Assembly: GCF_002802905.1 (NCBI RefSeq) | Contig: NZ_PEBK01000002.1 | Location: 302,177 to 366,176, forward strand | Direction: 5' to 3' | DNA: 64,000 bases | DNA from: Bifidobacterium simiarum | Lineage (GTDB): Bacteria > Actinomycetota > Actinomycetes > Actinomycetales > Bifidobacteriaceae | In this document: positions 1-8,749 of the stretch, piece by piece | Layout of the letters: the number at the start of each line of letters is the position of its first letter | Numbering within the stretch: the first letter of the stretch is position 1 | Notes under the pieces: model-generated | What the model saw: only the letters and a program-made list of their open reading frames with translations | Database searches by the model: none | What the model was told of the DNA's origin: nothing | Program-made: the position numbers and the translations under genes

Positions 1-632
1 CGTTGATCGAGCTGGCGGAACGGTACGACTTCGCCATCATCGCCGACAGCCCCTATCGGGATCTGTGGTTCGATCATCAGCCCGGCGAGTTTCCTCAGGA
101 GCAGCGTACGGCCGAGCATGACGGCCGTCTGCTGGAGGTAGGCACGTTTTCGAAGACCCTCGGCCCGGGCTGGCGCGTGGGCTGGATCATCACCGACCGG
201 GTGCGGGTGAAGCAACTGACCTCGTTCCGCCGGCGTCTCGACGCCCACCCCTCCGGCGTGGCGCAGTCGATCATCGCCCATCTGCTCGACCGGCCGGACG
301 ACTGGTTCGCCCGTCAGGTCGACTACGAGCGCGCGGCGTATCGGAGGAAGTCCGAACTGCTGTATTCGGCGCTGCAGGACGGCGTCGGCGATTTCGCGCG
401 GATCATCAAGCCGGAGGGTGGGTATTTCCAGTGGCTGGTCTTCGACGAGCGGCATGATCCGGCGAATCCCGATCGCGCAAAGGCATTGGCTGCGGCGAAC
501 GTCCATCTGGTGCCGGGAGACGTGTTCTACCCTCACGATCACGGGTCCCACGCGGCCCGTCTGGCGTTCAGCCATCTGCCGGAGGCGGATCTGGTCGAGG
601 GCACCCGGAGGCTTGCCGAGGCGTTGCGGTGA
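1..632 (+). CDS. PLP-dependent aminotransferase, class I/II (5' partial)
   Basis: This is the C-terminal part of a fold-type I aminotransferase that runs in from beyond the left edge. About 209 residues are visible. The segment ADSPYRDL holds the Asp and Tyr that normally contact the PLP ring and phosphate. The motif FSKTLGPGWRVGW carries the Schiff-base lysine (visible residue about 51) and is typical of the 2-aminoadipate/MocR-type aminotransferases. The C-terminal small domain is complete and ends in a TGA stop. The substrate cannot be set from this fragment; 2-aminoadipate, aromatic or branched amino-acid transamination are all possible. Family assignment is firm, substrate is not. The next gene on the same strand starts 90 bp later. 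Confidence 0.9.
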   Translation, partial: LIELAERYDFAIIADSPYRDLWFDHQPGEFPQEQRTAEHDGRLLEVGTFSKTLGPGWRVGWIITDRVRVKQLTSFRRRLDAHPSGVAQSIIAHLLDRPDDWFARQVDYERAAYRRKSELLYSALQDGVGDFARIIKPEGGYFQWLVFDERHDPANPDRAKALAAANVHLVPGDVFYPHDHGSHAARLAFSHLPEADLVEGTRRLAEALR

Positions 633-722
633 CGTATCACATCGGGAAGGCGACGAATCCCAGCATAGGAACCACATCACAGCAATCACATCAGTAACCA
701 CATCACAGAAACGGAGTCATTC

Positions 723-1403
723 ATGGCACGGACATTATTGTCGGCGGACGCGAAGCAGCAGTGGATCGACGAAGCCGGCGTCTACGGACTGGGCAAATCC
801 TATTCGGCCGACGGCTATGACGGCGGCACGAGCCTGCTGCCGTATTTCTACCGCGGCACGGCCCGACGTCTCGTCGGCGAGCACGACGATCTGCTCGTCG
901 ATACCGTCGCCCGCGAACCGGAGTCGGTGATCCGGTTCAGCGAGGAATTCGAGCTGGTCTCGCTGCTGCGTCGGAACGGCGATCACTGGGAGATCAACGG
1001 CTACACGTTCGGCAACGACATCAGCGATCTCGGTCTGGTCAAGGAGAACGGTGCGCTGGTGCAGCTGTCCAAGCGCATCGATGCCTCGATCGCCCGGGAC
1101 TGGTGGGCTGCCGATGCGCTGCCGTCGAGCATCCCGATCCATGTCGATCTGCTCGACGGGGAAACCGTTCAGGCCCAATATGACGCCGCCCTCGGCACCG
1201 ACTACCTGAAGTTCACCGTCGACGAGCTGTTGTCGTTCGCCGATCAGTGGAAGGGTACGGAGGCCTACGACCGTCTGATCGTCTACACCGGGGCGCCGAG
1301 GGGATTCGCGTGGCATGACCGTCGGCTGGCGCTTGGCCAGACCCTGCGTCTCACCATCGACGGCGAAACCATCCTGTCCAACACCCTGACCGCCCGAAAC
1401 TGA
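723..1403 (+). CDS. conserved hypothetical protein, 226 aa
   Basis: I do not recognise the family. The protein is soluble-looking, acidic and of normal composition, with no signal peptide, membrane segment or repeat. The ATG at 723 is preceded by GGAG six bases upstream, which supports the start. The codon use is like that of the neighbours, so I take it as a real gene. It follows the aminotransferase on the same strand, and the 90-bp gap contains a direct repeat of a 13-mer (AACCACATCACAG at 670-682 and 696-708). The gap to the convergent cutinase gene holds a strong palindrome that could stop transcription from both sides. No function is proposed. Confidence 0.75.
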   Translation: MARTLLSADAKQQWIDEAGVYGLGKSYSADGYDGGTSLLPYFYRGTARRLVGEHDDLLVDTVAREPESVIRFSEEFELVSLLRRNGDHWEINGYTFGNDISDLGLVKENGALVQLSKRIDASIARDWWAADALPSSIPIHVDLLDGETVQAQYDAALGTDYLKFTVDELLSFADQWKGTEAYDRLIVYTGAPRGFAWHDRRLALGQTLRLTIDGETILSNTLTARN

Positions 1404-1427
1404 CGGCCCTCTTACGGCCCTGTTCAC

Positions 1428-1495
1428 GGTTTTTGGTCATTCCAAGCTTGAACGACCCCAAAACGGCCTCTTCAAGCTTGGATTTGCCAAAAACC
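1428..1495. repeat. palindromic intergenic element, copy 1 (bidirectional terminator-like)
   Basis: The arms TTTTTGG..CCAAGCTTGAA and TTCAAGCTTGG..CCAAAAA form a long hairpin between two convergent genes (723-1403 and 1506-2369). A near-identical element in inverted orientation lies at 43786-43852, so this is a repeat family and not just a local terminator. T-runs at both ends fit termination on either strand. Confidence 0.75.
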
Positions 1496-1505
1496 AGAGA
1501 ATCCA

Positions 1506-2369
1506 TCACCCCAGTACCTTGCGGAGCCGGTCGATGGCGAATCGGGCGCCTTCGGTCTGCGATCCGTCGGTGAAGTACTGCGCGTGGGCGGATTCCGTGC
1601 CACCCTGCTGGCAGACGAGGTCCCGTGCCGCGCAGAAGTCGGCGATCCGATCGACGTACGCGGCGAGATCGTCGTCGCCGCGCGGCAGGAACGAGCCGTC
1701 GAGCGCCTTGTCGAAGGTGCCGCGGTTGTAGGAGGCCTTGCCGTTGAAACGCGGGTCGCCGTACATCACCACCGCCGCGATGTTCCTCGCGGCCCGGTCG
1801 GTCAGTTCGTCGGTATTGGCGGCGACGGACGCGCCGGTCGACGTGCCGGCGGCACCGACCAGATCACTGGATGCGAACCGATCCGCCGGTGCGACCAGCA
1901 CGTCACCGGTCACGATCGCCCCCTGCGAGAATCCGAGCAATACGGTTTGCTGCGACGGGCACTGCTGCGCCTGACCGTTGAGCATGGCGACCAGTCTGGC
2001 CACGCCCGCATTCACGCTGGACACATCGAATTTCGCCGGATAGTCCAGCGACGTGATCTGCGTCTTGCCGGCAAACGCCGCGGCGATCTTCGCGGCCACC
2101 GGATTGAGCAGACCGCTGTTGGCGTCTTCCCCGGTTCCGCGGGCCATGATCACGCGGATCGTCTGTCCCGTGCAGCCGGAATCGCCCCAGTCGCGGGAGG
2201 ATTTGGTCTCAGACGGTGCAGTCGACGGGGATGATGAAACCGAGGAGCCTGCCGATCCCGATCGGCCTTCGGATTCCGCGGAATCGTTCGGAGATCCGCA
2301 CGCCCCCAGAGACACGATCATCGCCGCGACCGTCATGGCGGCACATACCGCCGCTGCCACTCGTCTCAT
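1506..2369 (-). CDS. cutinase-family serine esterase, predicted lipoprotein
   Basis: This is an alpha/beta-hydrolase of the cutinase family, 287 aa. The N-terminus has a basic start, a hydrophobic core and the lipobox LGAC with the acylated cysteine at residue 24, so it should be anchored to the outer face of the membrane. A Ser/Thr-rich spacer (about 25-60) leads to the catalytic domain. The nucleophile is Ser148 in GFSQG, and the likely Asp and His are D205 in YGDP and H262 in SAHAQ. Paired cysteines near 66, 137, 246 and 253 fit the disulphides of the family. Actinobacterial relatives hydrolyse esters or lipids; the substrate here is unknown. SuhB lies upstream on the same strand across a 109-bp repeat-filled gap. 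Confidence 0.88.
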   Translation of the reverse strand: MRRVAAAVCAAMTVAAMIVSLGACGSPNDSAESEGRSGSAGSSVSSSPSTAPSETKSSRDWGDSGCTGQTIRVIMARGTGEDANSGLLNPVAAKIAAAFAGKTQITSLDYPAKFDVSSVNAGVARLVAMLNGQAQQCPSQQTVLLGFSQGAIVTGDVLVAPADRFASSDLVGAAGTSTGASVAANTDELTDRAARNIAAVVMYGDPRFNGKASYNRGTFDKALDGSFLPRGDDDLAAYVDRIADFCAARDLVCQQGGTESAHAQYFTDGSQTEGARFAIDRLRKVLG

Positions 2370-2391
2370 CGGAGCCCCCTACGTTTCCGTC

Positions 2392-2470
2392 TGGTCAGTC
2401 TGGCCGATCGTTGACCGGTCCGGCCGATTCGACCAGTCTGGCCGATCGTTGACCAGCCTGTCCGATCGTC
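2392..2470. repeat. degenerate 20-bp tandem repeat (about four copies)
   Basis: The gap between suhB and the cutinase gene is filled by units related to GACCAGTCTGGCCGATCGTT, at about 2392-2412, 2413-2430, 2431-2450 and 2451-2470. Similar GATC-rich degenerate repeats occur at about 5330-5425, 35392-35470 and 38545-38670. Confidence 0.7.
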
Positions 2471-2478
2471 GGATCCGA

Positions 2479-3657
2479 TCAATCGTTCAGATACCGTTCG
2501 CGCAGCAGATCGGCGATCGCGGGCGTTCCGGCCAGCACGGCGGTTTCCATCCTGTGACCGAGATCGTTGCCCTGCCAGTCGCTTACCGTGCCACCCGCCT
2601 CGGTGACGAGCAGACGGCCGGCCGCGTAATCCCAAAGCTTGATGCTGCCTTCGAAGTAGCCGTCGGCCCGACCGCACGCCACATACGCCAAGTCGAGCGC
2701 CGCGGAACCGGTGCGGCGGATGTCGGCGGAGTCGACGAACACCCGGCGCATGATGTCGAAGTTCCGTTCGGCCAGTTCGTGGTGATACGGCGACGTGCCC
2801 ACGTTGATCAGCGACCGGCTCATGTCGGCCTCGTCGGTCACATGGATCGGCTTGCCGTTGAGGAACGCGCCCCTGCCGGCTTCGGCGGTGAACATCTCCT
2901 CGCTCCACGGCTGGTAGAGCACCGCCTTCAGGGTTTCGCCGCCGCGCAGGAGGCCGAGGGAGATCGCGCTGTGATGATAGTCGTGGATCAGGTTGGTGGT
3001 GCCGTCGATCGGGTCGAGCACCCAGTAGAGCCCGTCGAAGTCGACGTCCTGCTCGCCGTTCTCCTCGCCGAGGAACTGGATGTCCGGGTAGCGGTCGGCC
3101 AGTCGGGACTTGACGAACGACTGCACGTTGGTATCCACTTCGGTGACGAAATCGGCCACGCCCTTCACCGTGATATGCGTGCGCGCCTCGCCGCCGGCCT
3201 TGCCCATGACGAACCGGGTCGCGGCCGCGCGGACGATGGTCACCAGATCCGCGATGTTCACCGACGTCAGCGGATCGTCGGGGTCGGTGGGGGCGGCGGG
3301 TATGCCGGTCATCGTCGCGGCTGAGCTGACCAGCGGGGCCATCGTCGTGGTGACCAATCCGGTCGTGGTCGCGGTGGCCAGACCGGCCAGCGTGGTGGCG
3401 GCCGGAGGGATCACGGCGGGCTGCGCCGGGCGGGCGGCCGCGGTGGATGCGACCAGAGCCGCCAAGGTGCTGGATCCGTTCGGATCGACGTGCGGCGCAG
3501 CGTGCGGACCATTGTGCGAGTTACTGTGCGAACCGTTGTGCGAGTCGCTGTACGGACCGTTGTTCGGATCCCGATGCGGATCGGCGTGCGAGCCGTTACG
3601 GAGATCGTTGTGTCGGTCGTTGCTCAGAGCACTATCGAAATCACCCATGCGCCCCAT
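2479..3657 (-). CDS. suhB: inositol monophosphatase family protein with a low-complexity N-terminal extension
   Basis: The last 260 residues are a complete Mg2+-dependent inositol-phosphate phosphatase. They carry GEENG, the metal-binding motif DPIDGTTN and the C-terminal WDYAAG motif. The enzyme hydrolyses myo-inositol-1-phosphate or a related sugar phosphate in the cytoplasm. The first 130 residues are unusual: residues 10-65 are a His/Asn/Ser/Asp/Pro repeat built from related 6- to 9-bp DNA units, and residues 65-130 are Ala/Thr/Pro-rich. Normal family members are about 260-280 aa. A start inside the extension is possible, for example at one of the Met codons near residues 106-117, so the upstream start at 3657 is uncertain. 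Confidence 0.88.
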   Translation of the reverse strand: MGRMGDFDSALSNDRHNDLRNGSHADPHRDPNNGPYSDSHNGSHSNSHNGPHAAPHVDPNGSSTLAALVASTAAARPAQPAVIPPAATTLAGLATATTTGLVTTTMAPLVSSAATMTGIPAAPTDPDDPLTSVNIADLVTIVRAAATRFVMGKAGGEARTHITVKGVADFVTEVDTNVQSFVKSRLADRYPDIQFLGEENGEQDVDFDGLYWVLDPIDGTTNLIHDYHHSAISLGLLRGGETLKAVLYQPWSEEMFTAEAGRGAFLNGKPIHVTDEADMSRSLINVGTSPYHHELAERNFDIMRRVFVDSADIRRTGSAALDLAYVACGRADGYFEGSIKLWDYAAGRLLVTEAGGTVSDWQGNDLGHRMETAVLAGTPAIADLLRERYLND

Positions 3658-3914
3658 TCTCCCATCACCTCTGACCTACCGGCGCCCTTGTGACGACTCC
3701 TCACCTTCTGGTAAGCCCTATTTCACCGATCGCCTATCGGGTCTGGTACCGGTTTCGTCACTCGGCGCGCCCGGTCACACCTTGAACGCACCCAGTCACA
3801 CCCAACAATTGGCTTACGGATCAAACTGCTCACCCCCATAGGCTGATCTCATTGAGCCTCGCTTCGGCTGTGCCTTTTCCGTGCCCTATTTGCGGTCCGA
3901 AGTGCCCCCGCAAC
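3658..3914. other. intergenic region upstream of suhB
   Basis: About 257 bp without a supported gene. It should carry the suhB promoter on the minus strand. I see no clear hexamers and no RNA gene. Confidence 0.4.
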
Positions 3915-3942
3915 AAAAAAGACCGCTGGCATTCCAACGGTC
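3915..3942 (-). terminator. intrinsic terminator of tRNA-Gly
   Basis: On the minus strand a GACCGTTGG/CCAGCGGTC stem is followed by six U residues, 17 bases after the tRNA end. Confidence 0.85.
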
Positions 3943-3958
3943 CTGAACCATATTCTGG

Positions 3959-4029
3959 AGCGGATGACGGGAGTCGAACCCGCCTCTACAGCTTGGGAAG
4001 CTGTCGTTCTACCGATGAACTACATCCGC
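3959..4029 (-). tRNA. tRNA-Gly (CCC)
   Basis: A 71-nt cloverleaf reads on the minus strand. The acceptor GCGGATG pairs with CATCCGC, with discriminator T. The anticodon arm ACAGC-TTCCCAA-GCTGT gives anticodon CCC, and the T arm is GCGGG-TTCGACT-CCCGT. CCA is not encoded. An intrinsic terminator follows at once. Confidence 0.95.
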
Positions 4030-4292
4030 ATGTGTGCGACATTGAGACTCTCAGTCGAAGCACCGCCTCGAACCACTGCGCCCGTGCGTCACACACAGAT
4101 CATCACTGTAGCACGATGACGGCATTTTTGGGCGATGAACCGTCGCCGGTCACCTCATCAGTCAGCGTTCCGCTGCCAGCTTCCCCCTCAAGGGGAAGCC
4201 CGCGCAGGCACGGTCACAAGCCACCCTACCCTGTCTTCTCCTTAGGCCGAGCCGTCAAGCAAACGGCAGCGCCGCAACCCTACCGCAGACCC
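4030..4292. other. intergenic region between tRNA-Gly and htpX
   Basis: No gene is visible. A hairpin GCTTCCCC/GGGGAAGC at about 4180-4201 lies downstream of htpX on the minus strand and could end its transcript. The tRNA promoter must also lie here. Confidence 0.45.
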
Positions 4293-5243
4293 CTACCGCA
4301 GCGCCACGCGGCCACCGGGTGCGACGCCGGCTTCCTGCAGCTCGCGGCTCATCTGCATGAGTCGGGCGATGCGCTCGGAGGTCGGCGGATGCGTGGAGAA
4401 CAGGCGGGTCACGCCTTCGGCGCTGAACGGGTTGGCGATCATCAGCGCGGAGACGTTCTGCGTGCCCGGGGTCTGCTGCATCGGCGCCATCTGCACGCCG
4501 GCCTCGATCTTGTTCAGCGCGGAGGCGAGCGCCAGCGGGTCGCCGGTGAGGCGACTGCCGTCCTCGTCGGCGTCGAATTCTCGGGTGCGCGAAATGGCCA
4601 TCTGGATCAGGGAGGCGCCGATCGGCGCGAGGATCATGCTCAGCAGCATGCCGATCGAGCCCAGTGCGCCGCGGTTGTCTTCGTCGTCACGGCCGCCGCC
4701 GAACCACATCAGCGAGTAGCCGAGATACGTGATCACCGTGCTCATGGCCGAGGCGATCGCCCCGGTGAGGATGTCGCGGTTGTAGACGTGCATGAGCTCG
4801 TGGCCGAGCACACCGCGGATCTCACGCTCGTTGAGCAGCTGCAGAATGCCTTCCGTGCAGCATACGGCGGCGTGGCGCTCGTTGCGTCCGGTGGCGAAGG
4901 CGTTGGGGCTCATGGTGGGTGCGATGTAGATGCGCGGCATGGGCTTGCCGGCGCGAGCGGAAAGTTCACGGACGATGCGGTAGAGCGCGGGTGCCTGCTG
5001 CTCGGTCACATGCTGGGCGCGCATGGATGCGATGGCGAGCTTGTCGGAGAACCAGTACGACACGAATGTGGTGCCCAACCCGATGAGAATATAGATGCCG
5101 AGCGTCTGGCTGCTACCCCCGGTAAGCCACCAGATCAGCATGATGATCGCCCACATCAGGGCGAACAACAGCGTGGTCTTCAGCCCATTGAAGTGGCCGC
5201 GCACATGAATTTCCCGTTCCATAACGCTCAACGTATCTGCCAT
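4293..5243 (-). CDS. htpX: HtpX-type zinc metalloprotease (membrane protein quality control)
   Basis: This is an M48-family membrane protease that degrades misfolded membrane proteins. The hydrophobic segments TTLLFALMWAIIMLIWWL and the following ILIGLGTTFVSYWF anchor it. The zinc motif HELMH lies in GVLGHELMHVYN, and the third ligand is the glutamate of EFDADEDG. Two more hydrophobic stretches flank a Gly/Asp-rich loop, as in HtpX. The start is uncertain: in-frame ATGs at 5297, 5243 and 5222 would give 334, 316 or 309 aa, and none has a strong ribosome-binding site. I use 5243 because the first residues of the longest form do not look like protein of this family. Confidence 0.9.
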   Translation of the reverse strand: MADTLSVMEREIHVRGHFNGLKTTLLFALMWAIIMLIWWLTGGSSQTLGIYILIGLGTTFVSYWFSDKLAIASMRAQHVTEQQAPALYRIVRELSARAGKPMPRIYIAPTMSPNAFATGRNERHAAVCCTEGILQLLNEREIRGVLGHELMHVYNRDILTGAIASAMSTVITYLGYSLMWFGGGRDDEDNRGALGSIGMLLSMILAPIGASLIQMAISRTREFDADEDGSRLTGDPLALASALNKIEAGVQMAPMQQTPGTQNVSALMIANPFSAEGVTRLFSTHPPTSERIARLMQMSRELQEAGVAPGGRVALR

Positions 5244-5424
5244 ATCTGGAGATTTGCTGGATATTCGCGGAAACACGCCGAGGGCAATATCCGGCATGAG
5301 ACGCGAAAGTCCGCACGAGGACGATCACCCCCGTACGGACTTCTCACACCGACCGGATCGTCCGGCCAATCAGATCAACCGATCAGACCGGCCGATCAGA
5401 CCACCCGACCGGCTCCGATCCGCA

Positions 5425-6888
5425 TCACTCGCCGTGGGCGAGCGCACGCATCTGCTCGGGCTCTACGACCTTCACATGTTCACGACCGCGCTTGGCGCCC
5501 TCGGCGCGCTCGTAGGCGTCGACTCGCTTCCAGCCGGCGAAATCGATCGGCTTGATGCCCTTCTCGGTCAGCAGACGGTCGATCGATTCGGGATCGGCGT
5601 CGGGGGCGAGCAGACCGTGCTCCGGGGTGGCGGCGAAGTCCTCGAGCATATTGTTCACGATGAACAGCGCGTCGGACTTGGTCGAGCCGATCAGACCGAC
5701 CGGACCGCGCTTGGCCCAGCCGGTGGAGTACAGACGCGGACGGACCTCGCCGCCCTCCACGGCGGTGAGGATGCGGCCGTCCTTGTTGGCGAGGGTGGTG
5801 CGCTTCTCGTCGTACGCGATGCCGGGCGCGGAGGCCGGCTTGTAGCCGATCGCGTGGTACACGGCCTCGACCGGGTAGTCCTCGAATTCGCCGGTACGGT
5901 GCATCTTGCCGTCGGCGCCGGTTTCGGTGCGCTCGACGCGGATCGCGGTCACCTTGCCGTCCTCGCCGAGGATCTCGGTGGGGGCGGAGTTGAAGTGGAC
6001 GTAGTACTTGCGGTCGGCCGGGTTGCCCTCGTAGTCGACGTCGCCGTCGTCCTCCATGTCCTCGGCCATCTCGCGGATCGTGAACAGCTCCTCGACCATC
6101 TGTCGGGTGAGCTTGTCCTTGCCGGCCACCTCGATGGTCTCGTCGTCGAGGTCGAAATCGTCCTCGTTGATGATCAACTGCACGCCGGGCAGCTTCTCCA
6201 TCTCACGCAGCTCCTGCACCGAGAACTTGGCCTGGGCCACGCCTCGGCGGATGAACAGGTGCAGCACCTTGGCCTTGTTGGCCTTGATGCCGTCGTAGAC
6301 GTTGTCGGGGATGTCGGTCTTCGCGGCGAGGTCGTCGGCGTTGCGCATGAGTTCGCGGGCCACGTCCATGGCCACGTTGCCGCCGCCGATCACGGCCACG
6401 TTCTCGGCGGTCAGCGGCCAGGTACGGGCGCCGGTGGGGTAGCCGTCGTACCATTCGACGAACTTCGCGGCACCGTACACGCCGTCGAGGTCCGCGCCGG
6501 GCAGGTTCAGCGGCTTGTCCTTGACGGCGCCGGTGGCGAACAGCACGGCGTCGTAGCGTTCCAGCAGCTCGTCGAGGGTGACGTCCTTGCCGAACTCCAC
6601 GTCGCAGTACAGGTGGATGTTCGGGTTGTCGAGTGTCTTCTCCAGAGCGCCGGCGATGAACTTGATCGACGGGTGGTCGGGGGCCACGCCGTAGCGGACC
6701 AGGCCGAAGGGAACGGGCAGCTTCTCGAACAGATCGATGCGGGCTTCGGCGGGCAGGCCGAGCTCCCCGGCGCGCTTGGCGAGCTGCTTGAGCAGGATGT
6801 CGGAAGAGTATACGCCTGCGGGTCCGGAGCCGATGACGGCGATGCGCAGCGGACGCAGGGATTCGTTGGAGGTATTCGTTTCAGTCAC
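5425..6888 (-). CDS. fprA: ferredoxin/flavodoxin-NADP+ reductase, adrenodoxin-reductase type
   Basis: A 487-aa FAD enzyme related to mycobacterial FprA and adrenodoxin reductase. It passes electrons between NADPH and ferredoxin or flavodoxin. The N-terminal FAD Rossmann motif is VIGSGPAGVYSSDIL (about 17-31). FGLVRYGVAPDH is the diagnostic motif after it. The NADP Rossmann motif is VIGGGNVAMDVAREL (about 165). The C-terminal GWAKRGPVGLIGS motif, which contacts the flavin, is present. Length and domain order are normal. The gene stands alone on the minus strand, divergent from ansP across 358 bp. Confidence 0.93.
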   Translation of the reverse strand: MTETNTSNESLRPLRIAVIGSGPAGVYSSDILLKQLAKRAGELGLPAEARIDLFEKLPVPFGLVRYGVAPDHPSIKFIAGALEKTLDNPNIHLYCDVEFGKDVTLDELLERYDAVLFATGAVKDKPLNLPGADLDGVYGAAKFVEWYDGYPTGARTWPLTAENVAVIGGGNVAMDVARELMRNADDLAAKTDIPDNVYDGIKANKAKVLHLFIRRGVAQAKFSVQELREMEKLPGVQLIINEDDFDLDDETIEVAGKDKLTRQMVEELFTIREMAEDMEDDGDVDYEGNPADRKYYVHFNSAPTEILGEDGKVTAIRVERTETGADGKMHRTGEFEDYPVEAVYHAIGYKPASAPGIAYDEKRTTLANKDGRILTAVEGGEVRPRLYSTGWAKRGPVGLIGSTKSDALFIVNNMLEDFAATPEHGLLAPDADPESIDRLLTEKGIKPIDFAGWKRVDAYERAEGAKRGREHVKVVEPEQMRALAHGE

Positions 6889-7246
6889 GCCTTACAGGGT
6901 AACGCATTTACCCCGTACGGAACAGAGTGATTCACGATGATCTGACAAACCTCACAGTCCCGGACTCGCCCCGCGATAGCCCGCACAACTTCGCCCCCGC
7001 CGGCGGGGGCTGTCCGTCGCAGACGGACTGGGGGTGGTCAAACACCCGCAACCGACCGTATCCCCACGACCGCCCCCAGACCAGAGGTAAACGATCGGTT
7101 AACGCAGTTGACCATTGACCGTCATATCATGTTCCCCGATCGCGCGTGCAACGATTCGCATACCACGATTGCAATGATTCGCATGCGCAAACCATCGATA
7201 TACCGACATCAACCGATGCCGATATCAACCGATATAAGGACATGTC
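6889..7246. promoter_or_regulatory. divergent intergenic region upstream of fprA and ansP, with repeated motifs
   Basis: Left to right this holds a REP-like two-hairpin element (6992-7043), a stretch with several TTGAC-like hexamers (about 7105-7120), and two direct copies of GCAAYGATTCGCAT (7148-7161 and 7171-7184, 23 bp apart, about two helical turns). A second direct repeat of CCGAYATCAACCGAT lies at about 7203-7232, just before the ansP ribosome-binding site. The spaced repeats are good operator candidates for the asparagine operon. Confidence 0.55.
6992..7043. repeat. REP-like two-hairpin element
   Basis: A GC hairpin GCCCCCGCC/GGCGGGGGC is followed by GTCCGTC..GACGGAC and then GGGGGTGGTCAAAC. 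The same architecture recurs at 57704-57753 and, inverted, at 59968-60015. Confidence 0.7.
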
Positions 7247-8713
7247 ATGACTGAGAAGGAAGAGGTGACGACGGCCGAGGAGACGACCGCCGCCAAGACC
7301 CACGTCACGCGGGACAAAAGTGACGCCGGGTATGCCAAGGATCTGAAACCCCGCCACATCCAGATGATCGCCATCGGCGGCTCCATCGGCACCGGACTGT
7401 TCCTCGGCGCCGGCGGCCGTCTTTCGCAGGGCGGCGCGGGCCTGACGATCGCCTACGCGATCTGCGGCATCTTCGCGTTCCTGATGGTGCGTGCGCTCGG
7501 CGAACTGGCCATCCGCCGCCCGTCCTCCGGCGCGTTCGTCTCCTACGCCCGCGAGTTCCTCGGCGAGAAGGGCGCCTACGTGACCGGCTGGCTGTTCTTC
7601 CTCGACTGGTCTACCACCGTCATGGCCGACATCACCGCCGTGGCCGTGTACTTCCACTACTGGCAGGCGTTCCAGGTGGTGCCGCAGTGGGTGCTGGCCC
7701 TCGGTGCGCTAGCGCTGGTGTTCGTGCTCAACATGATGAGCGTGAAGATGTTCGGCGAGGCCGAGTTCTGGTTCGCCGCGATCAAAGTGTTCACCATCAT
7801 CGCGTTCATGGTCATCGCCATCTGGGCCATCGTCACGGGCGCCCCGGTGGGCGACACGCACGCCGGTCTGGCGAACATCACCGAGCACGGCGGCTTCTTC
7901 CCGATGGGCATCGCCCCGGTGTTCGCGCTGACGCTGGGCGTGGTCTTCGCGTTCGGCGGCACCGAGATGGTCGGCGTCGCGGCCGGCGAAGCCAAGGAGG
8001 CCAAGCAGGTCCTGCCCAAGGCCATCAACTCGATGATCATCCGCATCTTCGTGTTCTACGTCGGCTCCGTGATCCTCATGTCGCTGGTGCTGCCGTACAC
8101 CGCCTACTCGTCGAACGAATCCCCGTTCGTCACGTTCTTCTCCGGCATCGGCATCCCGCACGCCGGCGACGTGATCCAAGTGGTCGTGCTCACCGCCGCC
8201 CTGTCGTCGCTGAACGCCGGCCTGTACGCCACGGGCCGTACGCTGCGCTCGATGGCCGTGGCCGGTTCGGGCCCGAAGTTCGCCGCCCGCATGAACAAGC
8301 ATCACATCCCGTACGGCGGCATCATCATTACGTCCGCCCTCGGCCTGATCGGCGTGGTGCTCAACGCCGTGCTGCCGGCCGACGCGTTCGAGATCATCAT
8401 GAACCTGGCCGGCATCGGCATCGCCGGCACCTGGGCCTCGATCCTGGTCACTCACCTCGCGTTCCTCAAGAAGGTCAAGGCCGGCGAGGAGACCCGCCCG
8501 GAGTACCGGATGCCCGGCGCCCCGTATACGAACTACGTGTCGCTGCTGTTCTTCGCGATCGTCGTGATCTCGAATCTGACGAGCGCGTCCGGCCGCTGGA
8601 CGCTCGCGCTGTTCGTGGTGGTGGTCATCGCGATGATCGCCGGCTGGTACTACGTGCGCGGACGGATCAACGGCAATCTCATGGACGAGATGCTCGACGC
8701 CAACGAGGACTGA
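7247..8713 (+). CDS. ansP: amino-acid permease, asparagine-permease-like
   Basis: A 488-aa transporter of the APC superfamily (amino acid transporter family). The first segment QMIAIGGSIGTGLFLGAG is the diagnostic substrate-binding helix 1. About 12 hydrophobic segments follow, and GELAIRRPSSGAFVSYAREFLG is the conserved loop after helix 3. The N-terminal 40 residues are charged and cytoplasmic. The closest named relatives by pattern are the L-asparagine permeases (AnsP). The type I asparaginase gene starts 36 bp downstream on the same strand, which strongly supports asparagine as the substrate. AGGA lies seven bases before the ATG. Confidence 0.9.
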   Translation: MTEKEEVTTAEETTAAKTHVTRDKSDAGYAKDLKPRHIQMIAIGGSIGTGLFLGAGGRLSQGGAGLTIAYAICGIFAFLMVRALGELAIRRPSSGAFVSYAREFLGEKGAYVTGWLFFLDWSTTVMADITAVAVYFHYWQAFQVVPQWVLALGALALVFVLNMMSVKMFGEAEFWFAAIKVFTIIAFMVIAIWAIVTGAPVGDTHAGLANITEHGGFFPMGIAPVFALTLGVVFAFGGTEMVGVAAGEAKEAKQVLPKAINSMIIRIFVFYVGSVILMSLVLPYTAYSSNESPFVTFFSGIGIPHAGDVIQVVVLTAALSSLNAGLYATGRTLRSMAVAGSGPKFAARMNKHHIPYGGIIITSALGLIGVVLNAVLPADAFEIIMNLAGIGIAGTWASILVTHLAFLKKVKAGEETRPEYRMPGAPYTNYVSLLFFAIVVISNLTSASGRWTLALFVVVVIAMIAGWYYVRGRINGNLMDEMLDANED

Positions 8714-8749
8714 CGGACTACCGAAGGACTACACGGAAGGACTGAGACG

